Below, piece by piece: positions 12,801 through 24,708 of a stretch of 64,000 nt of DNA; within the stretch, counting starts at the first letter, position 1; every line of letters begins with the position of its first letter. This DNA comes from Tamarix chinensis (Eukaryota > Streptophyta > Magnoliopsida > Caryophyllales > Tamaricaceae). The DNA is taken from assembly GCA_030549775.1 (NCBI GenBank), contig CM060174.1, positions 24,624,617-24,688,616 on the forward strand. The letters run 5' to 3'. Both the position numbers and the translations under genes were made by a program. The notes beneath the pieces are model-generated. The model was not told where the DNA came from. It worked only from the letters and a program-made list of their open reading frames with translations, and ran no database searches.

Positions 12801-13349
12801 CACGATGTTGGTGCGTAGGCAAAAAATAGGGAAATAAAGGAGGAAGAAGGAGAAGAAGAGAAGAAGGAAGAGGGGGTGCTCAAGTTGTGTTTTGGACAAA
12901 AAATGGTAGAATAGAGGCACAACAAAGAGAAGGGAAGAAGAAAGAGAGAGTGTGTGTGTATATGGTCATGGGTGCATAAATGTCAAAATGTTGGGAGGAA
13001 TGGATGGGTGACTATGATGATGGTGATGGTGTATTTGCAAGGTGATGATGATGATGTTGATGGTTGTAGAGGATGGTGAAGAGTAGGGAAGTAGCCATAG
13101 GGTGAGAGTGGTGATGGTTGTATGTATGGTGTTGTGTGAGAAGTAAAATGGGTTGGGGGAATTAGTTTATTTGGTTTTATATTAACTAAAAGTAATTATT
13201 ATTAGTGGAAATTATAGCAGTTTTGATTTTGGTTTATGAATTACGACTATCTGAGTTAAGGTTTTGGATTTGGTTAAAGTTTTAAGATTAGAATAAAATT
13301 AGGGCATTAATAACTTGGGATTAGGCTAAGAAATTTTTGGCGTATTACA
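9862..13349 (-). mobile_element. Giant solo LTR (3.5 kb), Ty3/gypsy-type
   Basis: Begins TGTAACACCTC (9,862) and ends GGCGTATTACA (13,349), flanked by a perfect ATTTT duplication at 9,857-9,861 and 13,350-13,354. Orientation matches the other minus-sense LTRs: GGTTACCATCACC near the left end and a G/A-rich tract at 12,600-13,150. Two conserved blocks seen in other big LTRs occur here: CTTTAAGTGATTAGTGTC near 10,931-10,948, and CACTATTCTCxxxxTGGAATG units around 10,560-10,870. A GAGCC-rich insert lies at about 12,150-12,540. There are no internal genes, so this is a solo LTR. ORFs at 12,620-12,925 are artefacts of the purine-rich tract. Confidence 0.8.
12150..12540. mobile_element. GAGCC/GAGCT-rich insert, possibly a non-autonomous hAT element
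   Basis: The segment is dominated by degenerate GAGCCGAGC, AGCTTGAGC and TTTATAAATGAGC words, a composition known from a common class of plant repeats. The right edge reads GTCAACATCCCTAA, whose complement TTAGGGATGTTGAC resembles hAT-like TAGGGRTGTCAA termini. I cannot find a matching left terminus or an 8-bp duplication, so class and borders are tentative. Confidence 0.35.
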
Positions 13350-13354
13350 ATTTT

Positions 13355-14244
13355 CTTCCATGCATTAATTTTTATATTCTTTTTCAATTAAGGGTGTAAT
13401 TATGATATTGGGGATATATTTATTAGCTCCTAAAACAATTTACAAATTGTCAAAATTCCATTTTTATCAAATAAAGGAGTAGTATAAAAACAATAATGAC
13501 GTGTATAATTGAGACATTAACAAGGCAATTAAAGGTGTTTTTATCCATGAAAGAGGAATAAAATCAATTAATGAAAACAATAAGCTTTTAATGGTAAAAA
13601 AAGGATTGACAATCAATAGTATTAATGAGAAGTTAGTTAATTTTTAATGGCTAAAGATTTTCAATCAGTGTAAAATTAACAGTGCTTAGAACGTTTGGTA
13701 ATCACAACCTTGGACCCACGTTTGTAGTGAAACCACCCAATTCCAACATTATATAATTTAAAAAAATAGATCAAGTTTAGGTTAGTCTAATAAAACATAT
13801 CATTATTAATATTATGATATAGTGAATTCATCAATAAAGATAATGATGCATCATTTTTTATATATTGTTAATTGGAATTATTTACCTGCTTTATAAATGA
13901 ATGATGAGATCATAATATTACAATTTATTTATTCAAATAATCATCAATGTTATATATGTATCCTTCATTTATTTGAATGCTGAAACTATACTTGTGAAAT
14001 AATTCTAAAAGTTAAATACCTATATACATACAATCTTTTCTTTAGGATTCTTTCATTAGAAAAATGAAGGTTTTCAAATTTTATTAAAAACAATCTTTTT
14101 TATAAATATTTTAGGAAAGAATGAGCATTAAAACTTTTCAAATTTAAGAGATTCATCATTAAAACACCCTTTTTTATGTTTTCATTTTAGGCGATCTACA
14201 ACATTTTGACAATACTAATATTATACATTTGGGTGCATTTTAGA
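13355..14244. other. Unassigned AT-rich stretch
   Basis: No coding potential or repeat structure recognised between the solo LTR and the next LTR start. Confidence 0.4.
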
Positions 14245-15144
14245 TGTAACACCCCCATTTTTCACTACTGAAATTTTTTATTTTGAGAACCTTACATAAG
14301 TAGAAAGCTAATAAACACTTAGGAAAAATTGGGTTTTACCACCACACCTAACATAGAATAGACACCAACCGCCTATCCCATGCTAGATATAAGAATGAGA
14401 AACTAAAACCAACTAAACTCAATTTAGAGTGCACTAAAACAAGTTATATAAATATCGAAAGGAAAGCATCCAAGTACAAGGCCTCAATAGTACACAATAT
14501 TCAAGTACGCGAGGAAAAATTAACCTAAAGTATAGGGTTAAAATTATAGAAAACCAAAGTACAATGAAACTCTAAACTTTGGTCCATCAAGGACCACTCA
14601 AAAGTCTCTGGATGTCCACACTCTCAAAATCCATGTCCCACATGAGGTTGACCAACTAGCCAACTGCTGACCCTCCCTGAAAACTTGCACATGGTCCTTT
14701 GCTCATGGAAATGAGCAGGTGACTAAGTAAATGGATACATCAATGTACTTCATGCTGAGTAACCTAAGTTATCTCCTCAATGGGCCAACAAACAAAGAAT
14801 ATATATATATATATATGTATATAAGTCATACTAACATTTTCATGCATACTTCATATAAATAGGATAGATGCTTTATTAAGGTCACATCAGGCTTAGAATG
14901 CTCATACCACATATAAATCATCATGCTTGACACCATAATTGTACATCATAGATTACTGTATGTAAGCTACACATAGAATTTTTTAGCTAATAGTAAGGCT
15001 ATGTTCATCTAGGCACACATCTCCTTTATAGGCTATATTCTACATCCCTAAATTTATTAGGTCACTTATATATATAAGATATTATCCCTATTACCATTAT
15101 TTTCTTTTACTCTAATTCCCTCTTTAACCATGTTCTTATTTCCA

Positions 15145-15182
<38 letters not shown>

Positions 15183-16140
15183 CCAATAATCATTATAATT
15201 ATTATATAAATACTCATTCCAATTATCATCGTTATCATTGAGTGATGAACAATGCACCACCAAATGGTCTCACATACCATGGAATTCTATCCAAACTAAA
15301 GGAAATAAAGTCTAAACCGAAGCTTAGTAACCACCAATGGACATAAGTCCAAGCTGAAGCCAAAACAACCAAGGTAAATAGACTCTTTAGTATCGATACC
15401 CGATAGTACATTATCAGTTTTTAGAGTAGGAAAGACACTAAGATCTACTAGGATCCCACCTAAAGGAAAAGCCTAAAGGCACCAATAGCTCGCGAAGGCA
15501 AACTATCCTCTAGTAGCTAATTGAGTACTGGGTAAGCTATACCCATACACACCTCAATTGTCTTTCGCTTTAAGTGGTTAGTACATTATTCTCAGGGTTA
15601 CATGATCACAGAAGGACCATACAAAATGAAAACAAGACATTTACACACTTCTTCCACATTGACCCTTACCATTCCTAACCATGTGTGGGGTTTTTATAAA
15701 TGCTTACTCATTATTAATCAAATCTCTTAGATTATTCAGTTTAGAGCAATGAATGGATTCCTCTACCTTTTTCAAATCCATAAAATCCTTATTCGGGTTT
15801 ACCTATCAATGACTTTACAACACCCATTAAGTATGTCATGATTTATGATATGTTTAATGCATCTCTTAGGGTATTAATCCATGTACATAGATTTATTTTA
15901 CTCATTAAATAATCATGACAGTTTTAGGCATAGTCTCAAAGCATATCCAAGCCAAGAAATCAAAATCACACAATTTGGTTAACCAATTGATTGATTGTAC
16001 CTATTGGTCAATCAATTTGGGAACCCTAGTCTATAGATTTGAGCCGTCTAATGGCTTAACCAAACTCAGGATTCCCTCAAACTAGTTAATCGATTTGTCC
16101 AAAATAGACAACCGATCTAAGACTAGTCAATCGGTAGCAT
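14245..16140 (-). mobile_element. Truncated large LTR (type III)
   Basis: Starts TGTAACACCCCC at 14,245 with GGGTTTTACCACCACACC shortly after, as in the other minus-oriented LTRs. It carries the block CGCTTTAAGTGGTTAGTAC (15,566-15,584) and a segment at 15,380-15,600 closely resembling 57,430-57,660. At 15,960-16,140 it enters a zone of short words such as ACCAATTGATTGATTG, also seen at 60,000-60,300. No GGGGTATTACA end follows: near 16,141 it runs into Athila-like coding sequence, so the LTR's other half is missing. A (TA)n run lies near 14,799-14,816 and an (ATT)n run near 15,145-15,182. Confidence 0.6.
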
Positions 16141-16367
16141 TGTTCATTTTGGACACTATGTAGATTTTGATGGATATGAGAGATAGAAAAATGGATAGAA
16201 GAAATTTTAGCATCATGACTGTAACACCCCGAGTCTACACGACCACACGGGGCTACCTTGGAGCGCTTTCGGATTGATCGGCTGGCCCCACAGATCAACA
16301 CGAGTCCTTTTAGCACGCTTTGTCCTCATTCATGCACTTTCCGAGAAATTTTCAGAAAATTTCTGAA

Positions 16368-16470
16368 ACTTCCCAGAAGGTCACCCATCCTAAAATTACT
16401 CCACGGCCAGCACGCTTAACTATGGAGTTCTTAGGATGGAATCACCAAAAGGATGGTATACCATGTTGAT
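16368..16470 (-). ncRNA. 5S rRNA-derived segment in Cassandra LTR A
   Basis: On the minus strand it contains GAACTCC, then AGTTAAGCGTGCT (box A, 16,409-16,421) and AGGATGGGTGACC...TGGGAAGT (box C, 16,368-16,391). These match plant 5S rRNA in order and spacing. The 5' part (GGTATACCA region, 16,454-16,462) is more divergent. It is an LTR-borne Pol III promoter relic rather than a ribosomal gene. Confidence 0.9.
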
Positions 16471-16655
16471 ATAAGTAGCCAAATCAATCCTTATAACACT
16501 CCGCTCAATTTGGGGTATTACATTCACCCCCACTCAAAGAACACAACGCCCTCGTTGTGCCTCAACCAATGACTATCTCAATACAGTTCATCCCAAGAAT
16601 CGTCCCGCTAGGTGGCTGACTGACTCATCCAAGTTCAGCTCACGGTCGCGGATTT

Positions 16656-16667
16656 GCTCTGATACCA
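16656..16667 (-). other. Primer binding site, initiator-Met tRNA (Cassandra copy 1)
   Basis: Complement TGGTATCAGAGC lies 2 bases from the end of the middle LTR, the standard plant iMet primer site. Confidence 0.9.
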
Positions 16668-16818
16668 TTTGTAACACCCTGAGTCGACACGACCACGCGA
16701 GGGCTACCTTGGAGTGCTTTCGGATTGATCAGCTGGCCCCACAAATCAACACGAGTCCTTTTAGCACGCTTTATCCTCACTCACGTACTTCCCGAGAAAC
16801 TTTCAGAAAATTTTCGAA

Positions 16819-16920
16819 ACTTCCCAAGAGGTCACCCATCCTAAAATTGCTCCACGGCCAGCACGCTTAACTGTGGAGTTCTTATGACGGAATCACCAAA
16901 AGGATGGTATACCATGTTGA
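16819..16920 (-). ncRNA. 5S rRNA-derived segment in Cassandra LTR B
   Basis: Same order of 5S motifs, box A AGTTAAGCGTGCT at 16,860-16,872. Box C carries changes (GACCTCTTGGGAAGT), consistent with this middle LTR being the most diverged. Confidence 0.88.
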
Positions 16921-17106
16921 TATAAGTAGCCAAATCAATCCTCATAGCATTCTGCTCAATTTTGGGGTATTACATTCACCCCCACTCAAAGAACGCAACG
17001 TCCTCGTTGCGCCTCAACCATTAACTGTCTTAATACAGTTTATCCAAGAATCGTCCCGCTAGGTGGCTGACTGGCTCATCCGAGTCCAGCTCACGGTCGC
17101 GGTTTC

Positions 17107-17118
17107 GCTCTGATACCA
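17107..17118 (-). other. Primer binding site, initiator-Met tRNA (Cassandra copy 2)
   Basis: Complement TGGTATCAGAGC lies 2 bases from the end of LTR C, which is the 5' LTR in element sense. Confidence 0.92.
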
Positions 17119-17269
17119 TTTGTAACACCCCGAGTCGACACGACCACACAGGGGCTACCTTGGAGCGCTTTTGGATTGATCGGCTGGCCTCACAGATCAA
17201 CACGAGTCCTTTTAGCACGCTTTGTCCTCACTCACGCACTTTCCGAGAAATTTTCAGAAAATTTCTGAA

Positions 17270-17371
17270 ACTTCCCAGAAGGTCACCCATCCTAAAATTG
17301 CTCCACGGCCAACACGCTTAACTGTGGAGTTCTTAGGATGGAATCACCAAAAGGATGGTATACCATGTTGA
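17270..17371 (-). ncRNA. 5S rRNA-derived segment in Cassandra LTR C
   Basis: Box C is intact. Box A (17,311-17,323) reads AGTTAAGCGTGTT, one transition away from the 5S sequence. Confidence 0.88.
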
Positions 17372-18507
17372 TATAAGTAGCCAAATCAATCCTTATAACA
17401 CTCTGCTCAATTTGGGGTATTACAATGACCTTCTTTAAATTTAGGCATAATAGTATGGCATATACCAGAAGAGCCACCATCTTTAAGTTGGAGAGGAGAC
17501 ACAACAACCTCTTTTCTAAAATCATTACTATATTCATCTTCACCATCATATGAGTCTTTTGCAATATCACTAATGTCATAGTACTGGTTTTTAGGATTCT
17601 CAGTAGTGGTGAGATCAGGACATGAAAGAGTGAAGAGTTTTACCCCATTTAAGATAGAGAATATAGCAAGAATCTTTTGGAGTAATTAATTTCATATGGA
17701 CAAAAGAAGCAATATCAAGCTTAAAGCTATGCTATAAAGGAAGCAAATCATCAAGAATGTTATAAAAACCCAAATGGATAGCAAGTGTAGTGATGTAACC
17801 ACCAATTACTATTTTTCTTGCTTTAGCATTACTTACTCTAGACATGTGATGAAGCAAGAAAACAACTATATCGATTGGAATATTTTGAACCTTATCCTAA
17901 AGGATAAATATCTCTGTTTTAGTAGCCACACCCTCACTCTACACTCTAAAAAACCATATTTTACATAAAATGATGGATGTAACAAAAAAAGGATTGCAAA
18001 TGGAGGATGCACGGGGAAAATGAAGCTTGATAAATATACGCACCACTAATGCTTTCCTATAATTGGGATGCATGAAAGTGAAAAGAAACTTATTTGGTAT
18101 CGCCATAAGGTAAATGAAAGTATTTGTTTATTTGGGTTAATGTTTTAGAGAAATTGTTATTTAAAAGAGCAAATTGACACTTTCCTCGTGAATAGAGAAT
18201 TTGAATGAGCTTAAAAATTCAAGTTTGGGTCAAGCATAGGTAGTAGCTTCTAGTTTAAAAAATTTAGTCCATCCAATTTGACCAAATAAATAATACATAT
18301 CACCTAATAAACCAAGATTCTCAACCAATTTATATCAAAATACTAGGCACTCTCCATTCCTCACTTATACACTCGATCATAATTAGATCATAGAGAATCA
18401 TTAGTAAATTGAATGTCATGTTCATTCACCTCATGGAGTAGGATAGCGGGCGTACCTTGAATGCGTCGAGAGGTTGAAGTGGATGTATTTTTACATTTTG
18501 GCACCAT

Positions 18508-19842
18508 GTGTCAAAAAAATCTAAAAATAATTTTTTTATTTACAACCATCAAAGAAATTAAGTAATTAATACAAGAAACCCATTGAACACACCCAATTAA
18601 GCATAATAATTCCAATGAAGAATATAATGTCAGAATTGAGTATTTAACAATATATGATATAAGGGTATGAGGATAAGCATATTAATTCCAAAAAAAGGAA
18701 TAATGAAAATACTAATCTACAAATAAAATGTATGAGTCAATAAAGGAGAATTGAAAAATAAAATAAAAATAAGAAAAGAAATTAAAAACTACTTTGGGGT
18801 TTGGTTGGTGTGGATGTTGAGGATGGGTGAGTGAGTTGCGGTTGATGGGTTGGACAATGGAGGGTGGTTATTTTCTAGTGGATTATTGGAGGTTTTATAG
18901 GCGGTATGGGCTGGGCAATAGTTGTTAGATTTTATAGGTGGTATGGGCTGGGCAATAGTTGTCATTAAGGGTGGAAGGTTTCTAGTGTATTGATAATAAA
19001 AGAAAAATTGTAGGGAAGGTTAGAGGATGTCAGTTGTTGAATAGTGAAGTAGGGAGATGGAGGGGAGGTTGGGAAGATGGATGTGTTGGTGTTTGATAGT
19101 GTTGAATGTGAATGGTAGGAGAAGGAAGAAGGGAGGCAGTGAGCGATGTAACAGGTGAAGCAAGATGAGACAAGGTGGAGTGCAGATGTAGAGGGATCGT
19201 GGTTCATTAATTTTTAACCATAAGTTGCTGGGCCAGTGAATGGTTGAAAGCATCTGGATTCGTGGCTAAGTAGAAGAGCGGAGGGGAGGCTAGGTGTAGT
19301 GGAGTGGCGTTGTCATAGTAATAATCATTGAGGATGGTGAAGGAGAATGGAAAAGTTTGCTGTATGGTTTCTATGGTTGAATGATGATGTAGATGAAATG
19401 GAGGGGAGGTGGTGCAGATGGTTGGTAATGTGGTAGGTGTGTTGAATGTAAATGGTAGGAGTTGTGTGAAGAATAAAAAAGGTAGGAGAGTGGTGGAAAG
19501 GGAGGTGAACGTATGGGGAGGAAGATAAAAAGGGGGAGAGAGTGTGGTGAAGAAGATGAAAGGGGGTAGGTTGAATATGAAGACTACCACCCTTTTTTTT
19601 GGTGAAATAAGTAGAAAAAACATAGTGGTGGGAAACGACACACCTAGGTTGTGTTTTTCTCGATAGAATTTACATTTCAAAAGCACCGATGTGGTTGAAA
19701 ACACCACCTAGTGTGTTGTTTTGTCGGTATAGAATTATATTAAATAAAAACACATGTGTTAACAATTCACACCCAAGGTGTGATTTTCTCACAAAATTTG
19801 TGCATTTTAGAATCATAAGTGCATAACCATGTAAATAAGAAT
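18508..19842 (-). other. Athila-like non-coding region: pyrimidine-rich tract and hairpin repeats
   Basis: At 18,780-19,600 the minus strand is C/T-rich, giving long spurious proline/serine-rich ORFs (18,965-19,707). From 19,637 to 19,790 three diverged units occur, each built around ACACACC...GGTGTG with a short loop followed by TTTTTCTCG or a variant. A fourth, starting GGTGTGCTTTTTCTAG, appears at 24,709 beyond the solo LTR, which shows that the LTR landed inside this repeat series. Confidence 0.5.
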
Positions 19843-19847
19843 AGGTT

Positions 19848-22800
19848 TGTAACACCTTGAATTTTTATAACCTAAAATTTGAATATTTAACATTTTATCC
19901 AAAAAAAATTTAATATTTAAATTATTGATTTATTTCTCTTTGTGAACCTTTAACTTATAAAAATAGATGAAATTATTTAATATAATTATTTTATTATTTT
20001 ATCTTACCCTTTTTAATTAAATAAACCCTAAAACCATAATTTTACCAAAATTATTTTCTTAAATTAATAACTTAATTTTTAGATAAATTAATTTAAAAAT
20101 TTTCCAATAGCCTAATGTTAATTTAATTTCTAATCATAACTCAAACTATATTTCCTTTTCTTTTTCTTCTTTTCTTTTTCCTTTTTCAATTTTCTTCCTT
20201 TTCTTTCCTTTCCTTTTTCTTTCTTTTATTTCCTTCTTCGTTCTTCTTTCAAGCAACCTGAATCATCCTTTCCCTTCTTATTTTCTTTTCCTCAGGGCTA
20301 GCCTAGGCCTTCTTCCCTTCTTTCTTTTCTTTTCCACCTTGTTTGGCCCAAGTCCTCTCCTCCTCCCTCTCTCATTCTCTCTCGCACGACCCACTTCCCA
20401 CTCCTTCCTTCTTTCTCCTGTGCAGCCTAAGCTTTCTTTCTCCTTTCTTCTTTCCCAAGCGTGGCCCAAGCCTTCCCCTCTTCTTCTCTTCCCCCACTGT
20501 ATACCCCTGCCAAACACACCCCAAAAGACCCCCTATGCACGCCCCGTCCTTCGCTTGCACCTCCACACGCTTGTTGCACCACCCTTCTTCTAGCCAGACA
20601 GCCTATACCACCAATCTATGCTTGTCCTTTTCTTTCCTTGTTTTGGCCCTACAACCCCTTGATCCCCTTCCCCGCATGCCCTTTCCTTTCCATTATCACC
20701 CCTATCACACCTTCCTTTCAGCTTGCCACCTCCTTTACTCCACCACTTGCCTCACTCGCTGAACACTCTCCCTCTCCTCCTCCTCCACCTCCTCCTCTCT
20801 TATCCTTCTCTATTCCCTTCCACTCATCTCCCTCATGGCTTTCTCTCTCCCTAACCCTCTTCTCCTATCTCCTTTCTTCCCCTCACCCTTATTTTCCCCC
20901 TATCATTCTCTCTATAGCCACCACTGGCCACCACCAAACCAGCCTCCATCGTTGGCCACCAACCTTTCTCCTTTCTTTTTTTTTCTTCCTTCCTCCTTCT
21001 CCTCTATCACCCTTTCTCTCCTCTTTCTCCCATATGGCATTTCGTACTAGTTTTCCCTTACCATCATTTGTTATCCTTACATAACCTCCTCCTCTATTGC
21101 AATCGTCACTAGCTCCTCCACCCTATATCCTCCTTAATGATCGATCAGCATACACCTTAGCCTCCTCTAAAGCCCTACCTCTTTTCCTTTCTCTCCCCTT
21201 TGACACCTCCACCCTACAGCTACCCTTCCTTTAGCCACCTCTCCCTCTCCATTTCCTCCACTACCGTAGCTGTTCCCAACTATTTTCCGCTAGCCACCCA
21301 CCACCTGCACCATCACCCGTAACCACCTCACACCACATGTACCTACCCATTCCCTTTCCCTTCCTCTTCTCCTTTTCTCCCTCTTCTTCCCCTTCTTTAC
21401 ACCCTCCTCCCATAGCCTACGCCACCACCTTCAAGCCACCTAAACCACACCCTCCAACCACTAGCCACCTCCTCCCTCACCTCCTGCACCCAAAAACCAA
21501 AACCAACACCTCCAACCACCAACCACAACCCTTACCCAAGCCCCCTTTCCTCCCTTCCATTTTGGCCATTTTTGCATGGCTCATGCTGCACATGTAGTGT
21601 GAGTTATGCGGTGTAATTTTTTATATGATTAGATACTATTTAAGGTATAAGGGAAGTTTAGTATTTCTATATTTAATAAATATTTTAAATAAAAATTATT
21701 ATTTCATTTATTAACATTAATATGGTAGTTTTGATATTATTTTTAGGTATAAAATTTTATTAAACGGGGAATAAGAATTTTTAGCAGGTTACCAGTAAAT
21801 TTTGGTTTTTGCCAAAAATCGGGTAACTTTTATACCCCAATAAAATGTTTGGATATTATATGTTGGCACATTAGGGTTTTTAATATGTGATTTGTGTTGA
21901 TTTGATGTGTTACAAATAATGCTATGATTATTGACTTTATCTTGGATAATGGAAAAAACATACATATTATCTTGTGTAAGATGTTATATGTCTAAAAGGG
22001 GTGACTGAGAAGGGGTCTAATGTTGGGTAGCAATGATGTATGTTATGTTAGGTATGTATGGAGACTTGTAGTAAAAATATTACTACTATGAGCATTAGTA
22101 GCAATTTGGTCATTTAGACAAATTATGATATTTAACCCTAACCTGGGTGCCAATTGTGTTATAAATATTTCTAGGAATGGAGAAAAAAGTTTGGTGTATC
22201 ATAAGCACATGATCTAGTATGAATATCAATATTTTAGGTTCTAGGGTTATTTTGATAATTTTTAATGCATGATGGTGAGCATTCCAATAAATGTGCAAGG
22301 TAAGTGTTATATGAGGTTAAGTATGAAAATAGGGGTTTGTGGTATTAGTAACACATGTTTGGAGATGAAAGTTGATATTATATGGCTTATGGGAATTTTG
22401 GTAATTTTAAAGGTACAATGGTGGTTATCCTAATAAATGTGCATGATAAGTAATAATTGGTGCTAAGTATGGAAATAGGGTTTGTGGTATTAGTAACACT
22501 TGTTTAGGAATGAAAGTTGATATTATATGGCATAGGGACATTTTAGTATTATAAAGGTGTAATGGTGGTTATCCTAATAAATATGCATTATAAGTAATAA
22601 TTGGAGCTAAGGGTGAAAATAGGGTTTTGTGGTATTAGAAACTTATGTGCGATCATAAATAGCAAATTATTATAGTCTAGGGGTATTTTGGTAATTTTAC
22701 ATACACTATGGTGAGTAGTATAATAAACATGCATGGGGCGTGTCAAACCAATAGGAAGCTATGACCATGGGTGAGTAGAGTAGGGGTTGGTTGCTAAGAG

Positions 22801-24703
22801 TGGATATGGGGGTTAATGATGACATGTTTGGGTAGCTTTGCACATTTGCAAAGTCTTTAGAGTGCTAAGGGATGAGAGGTTACTAAAAAGGTGGAACTAA
22901 GATTTGGTGAGTCAGAGCATAAAACCCTAGGGGTAGGTTATTATCACATGTAAGAAATGAAGGAGTTGGACTCTAACCCTGGATTATGATGTTAACCATG
23001 CTGGTTAGGGATTGTGTGCCAAATTAAATAGCCATGTGGGATAAGTAGGAGTAGTTATAACCACAATAAGGAATTAGAATCTTAAGAGGGGTCCAATTTG
23101 GGAGGTTATTATAATATGTACAAAATGGGGGAGTTAGTTTACAAAATTTAGGGGATGGACAATCATAGTAATATATGCTTGGTTTTAGATAATTAGGGCT
23201 AAACAAGTAGTGGAGAAGGGGTCACGCCAACTAGGGAAAACTTGGGTTTTGATGAGCAACCCTAGTGGTTGATTGTTATCATATGTGAAAAAAAAGGGAA
23301 ATAGGCTATGAATCATGAATAGAGGGGTTTGCTAATGATAGTTTTGGGTTTGTTGGATAAATTGGGAACTCAAAGGATCCTTAAGGGGTAAGGATGTACC
23401 AAGGGTTAGGAAACTAGGGTTTTCAATAGGACAGGGTAGGTTCGGGGTGGTAGTAGGGCAGCAGTCATACTAAAGTTGTGCATGTTTGTGTGTGTTATTA
23501 TGAACAGATAAGACATGAATAAGACACTAATCACTAAAATTAGAAGATCACTTGATCAGGGGTCGGTTGTACCTTGTTGACCAGTCCACCAATGAGAATA
23601 GTGGCTAGGAGCTTGTTACCCTAGGGTTGTACCTTATTTACACGTCCAATGGTTAGAATAGTGGGGTTCCAAACTCAAGCAATAATACCGTTAGACAATA
23701 ATAACCTATGGAAAGATATAATTACTTATAGTAGACACCGCATGGGTTGGGATAGGTTATACCTTGTTACCGGTCTATCGGTAAGAATAGTGGCCAGGAG
23801 CATTCTACCTTGGGGTTATACCTTGTTTACCAGTCCACCAGTGATAATAGTGGGGTACTTAAACCCATGTGGATATAAAATTCCTAAGTTGACTAATTAA
23901 TGCACTAATATCATGAGTCTAGATTATAATGAAGGAAGTGATATGATCTACTGATGTGAATAACATTCATATGTTGATGTTATTAAGAAGTTTGTGGGTT
24001 GATTAAGTGAGTTGCACCTCCTATTGAGAATGATTTGGTTTTATAATTATACTACAAAGATCATCCATTGGATGTTCTAACAATAAGTTTCTATTATTTC
24101 TAAGTGAACAAGTATTTGTAGCATATGAATGATTATTGCATTTCAGTTAATATGTGCATAATTTCATGTTCATATGATTGATGTGATGCATCTGATATGT
24201 TGCATGGGAGCCTTGCACATTAATCTTGCATAATGTGTTACTCAGTACTATTTTACCAAAGGGTTCATTCTTGGGCCCTTGCTTATTCAATGTATAGTGG
24301 CATTGTAGGTTAGCTCACGAGCTCATTTTAGAATTATTCATCGGGATTTAGAGTGTAGGGCTATACAAGATTCTGACCGGTGTTTTGAATTAGGAGTTTT
24401 TTGTATTTTTGCTTATAATCTTTTGCATTTCTTTTCCTTTTACATTCTTTTTGTAACCATAATTAGTGGGTTTTCTTTGGAAGGAGAGTTAACCTTCCTA
24501 ACTATCGCGCTACTCCACTTTATAATTGTATTCTTGAAATTTAAGTAGAGTAACATTTTATCCTTAGCACTTGGTATCAAAATGGGAGAGGAAATTAGTT
24601 TGGTACTAAATGTGGCGGTAGCATACCAAAATTTATTGTGTTAACTTTTGCTGGTATCTTTTAAAAATGAAAATTTTTAGTGGTGAATTTTGAGGGTTCT
24701 ACA
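19848..24703 (+). mobile_element. Giant solo LTR (4.9 kb), Ty3/gypsy-type, plus sense
   Basis: Starts TGTAACACCTTG (19,848) and ends GAGGGTTCTACA (24,703), with a perfect AGGTT duplication at 19,843-19,847 and 24,704-24,708. The C/T-rich tract (20,160-21,600) near the left end and GGCGGTAGCAT near the right end show plus-sense orientation. It carries AATAAGACACTAATCACT (23,518-23,535) and several AGAATAGTGG or AATAGTGG units between 23,590 and 23,855, blocks shared with other large LTRs here. ORFs at 20,278-21,597 are low-complexity Pro/Ser/Leu reading frames of the pyrimidine tract, not genes. It is inserted in the Athila-like element. Confidence 0.82.
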
Positions 24704-24708
24704 AGGTT

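Larger units (their letters stand above)
16220..17424 (-). mobile_element. Cassandra TRIM array: LTR-internal-LTR-internal-LTR
   Basis: Three LTRs (16,220-16,522; 16,670-16,974; 17,121-17,424; 303-305 bp) alternate with two internal segments (16,523-16,669 and 16,975-17,120; 146-147 bp). In minus sense each LTR begins TGTAATACCCC and ends GTGTTACA. Each internal segment starts with a primer site TGGTATCAGAGC (initiator-Met tRNA) and ends with a purine tract GAGTGGGGGTGAA. Each LTR contains a 5S rRNA-like stretch, the defining feature of Cassandra. The whole array is flanked by one perfect 5-bp duplication, ATGAC, at 16,215-16,219 and 17,425-17,429, so it behaves as a single insertion into the Athila ORF. 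By eye the outer LTRs differ at about 10 sites, while the middle one differs from either at over 20. No coding capacity, as expected for a TRIM. Confidence 0.93.
16141..18507 (-). pseudogene. Athila-type second ORF (transposon protein), interrupted by Cassandra
   Basis: The minus-strand frame starts at an ATG at 18,507-18,505 (MVPKCKNTSTSTSRR). It continues through blocks such as KLEFLSSFKF, then HHMSRVSNAKARKIVIGGYI, then LDIASFVHMKLITPKDS, then YYDISDIAKDSYDGEDEYS and MPKFKEGH. These fit the plant retrotransposon ORF that accompanies Athila-like gag-pol (the 'putative plant transposon protein' type, with a conserved A-R-x-I-V-I-G-G-x-I-T patch). The Cassandra array sits between 16,220 and 17,424, and the frame resumes as DAKISSIHFSISHI on its other side, ending near 16,141. 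Several stops and one or more frame changes make it non-functional. It lies 3' of the integrase in element order, where Athila elements carry an env-like ORF; I see no clear signal peptide or membrane span here. Confidence 0.5.

Noticed and set aside
16368..17371. 5S ribosomal RNA genes
   Set aside because: Only part of 5S is well matched, and each copy lies inside an LTR with primer site and purine tract, so they are Cassandra-borne relics.
16141..18507. Functional envelope protein of the Athila-like element
   Set aside because: Position fits an env-like ORF, but no signal peptide, cleavage site or membrane segment could be shown and the frame is broken.
18965..19707. 166-aa and overlapping ORFs
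   Set aside because: Composition-driven frames of a C/T-rich strand, not conserved in any recognisable family.
20278..21597. Large overlapping ORFs (up to 207 aa) rich in Pro, Ser, Leu and Phe
   Set aside because: They follow the pyrimidine-rich tract of a solo LTR, overlap in several frames on both strands, and have no domain pattern.
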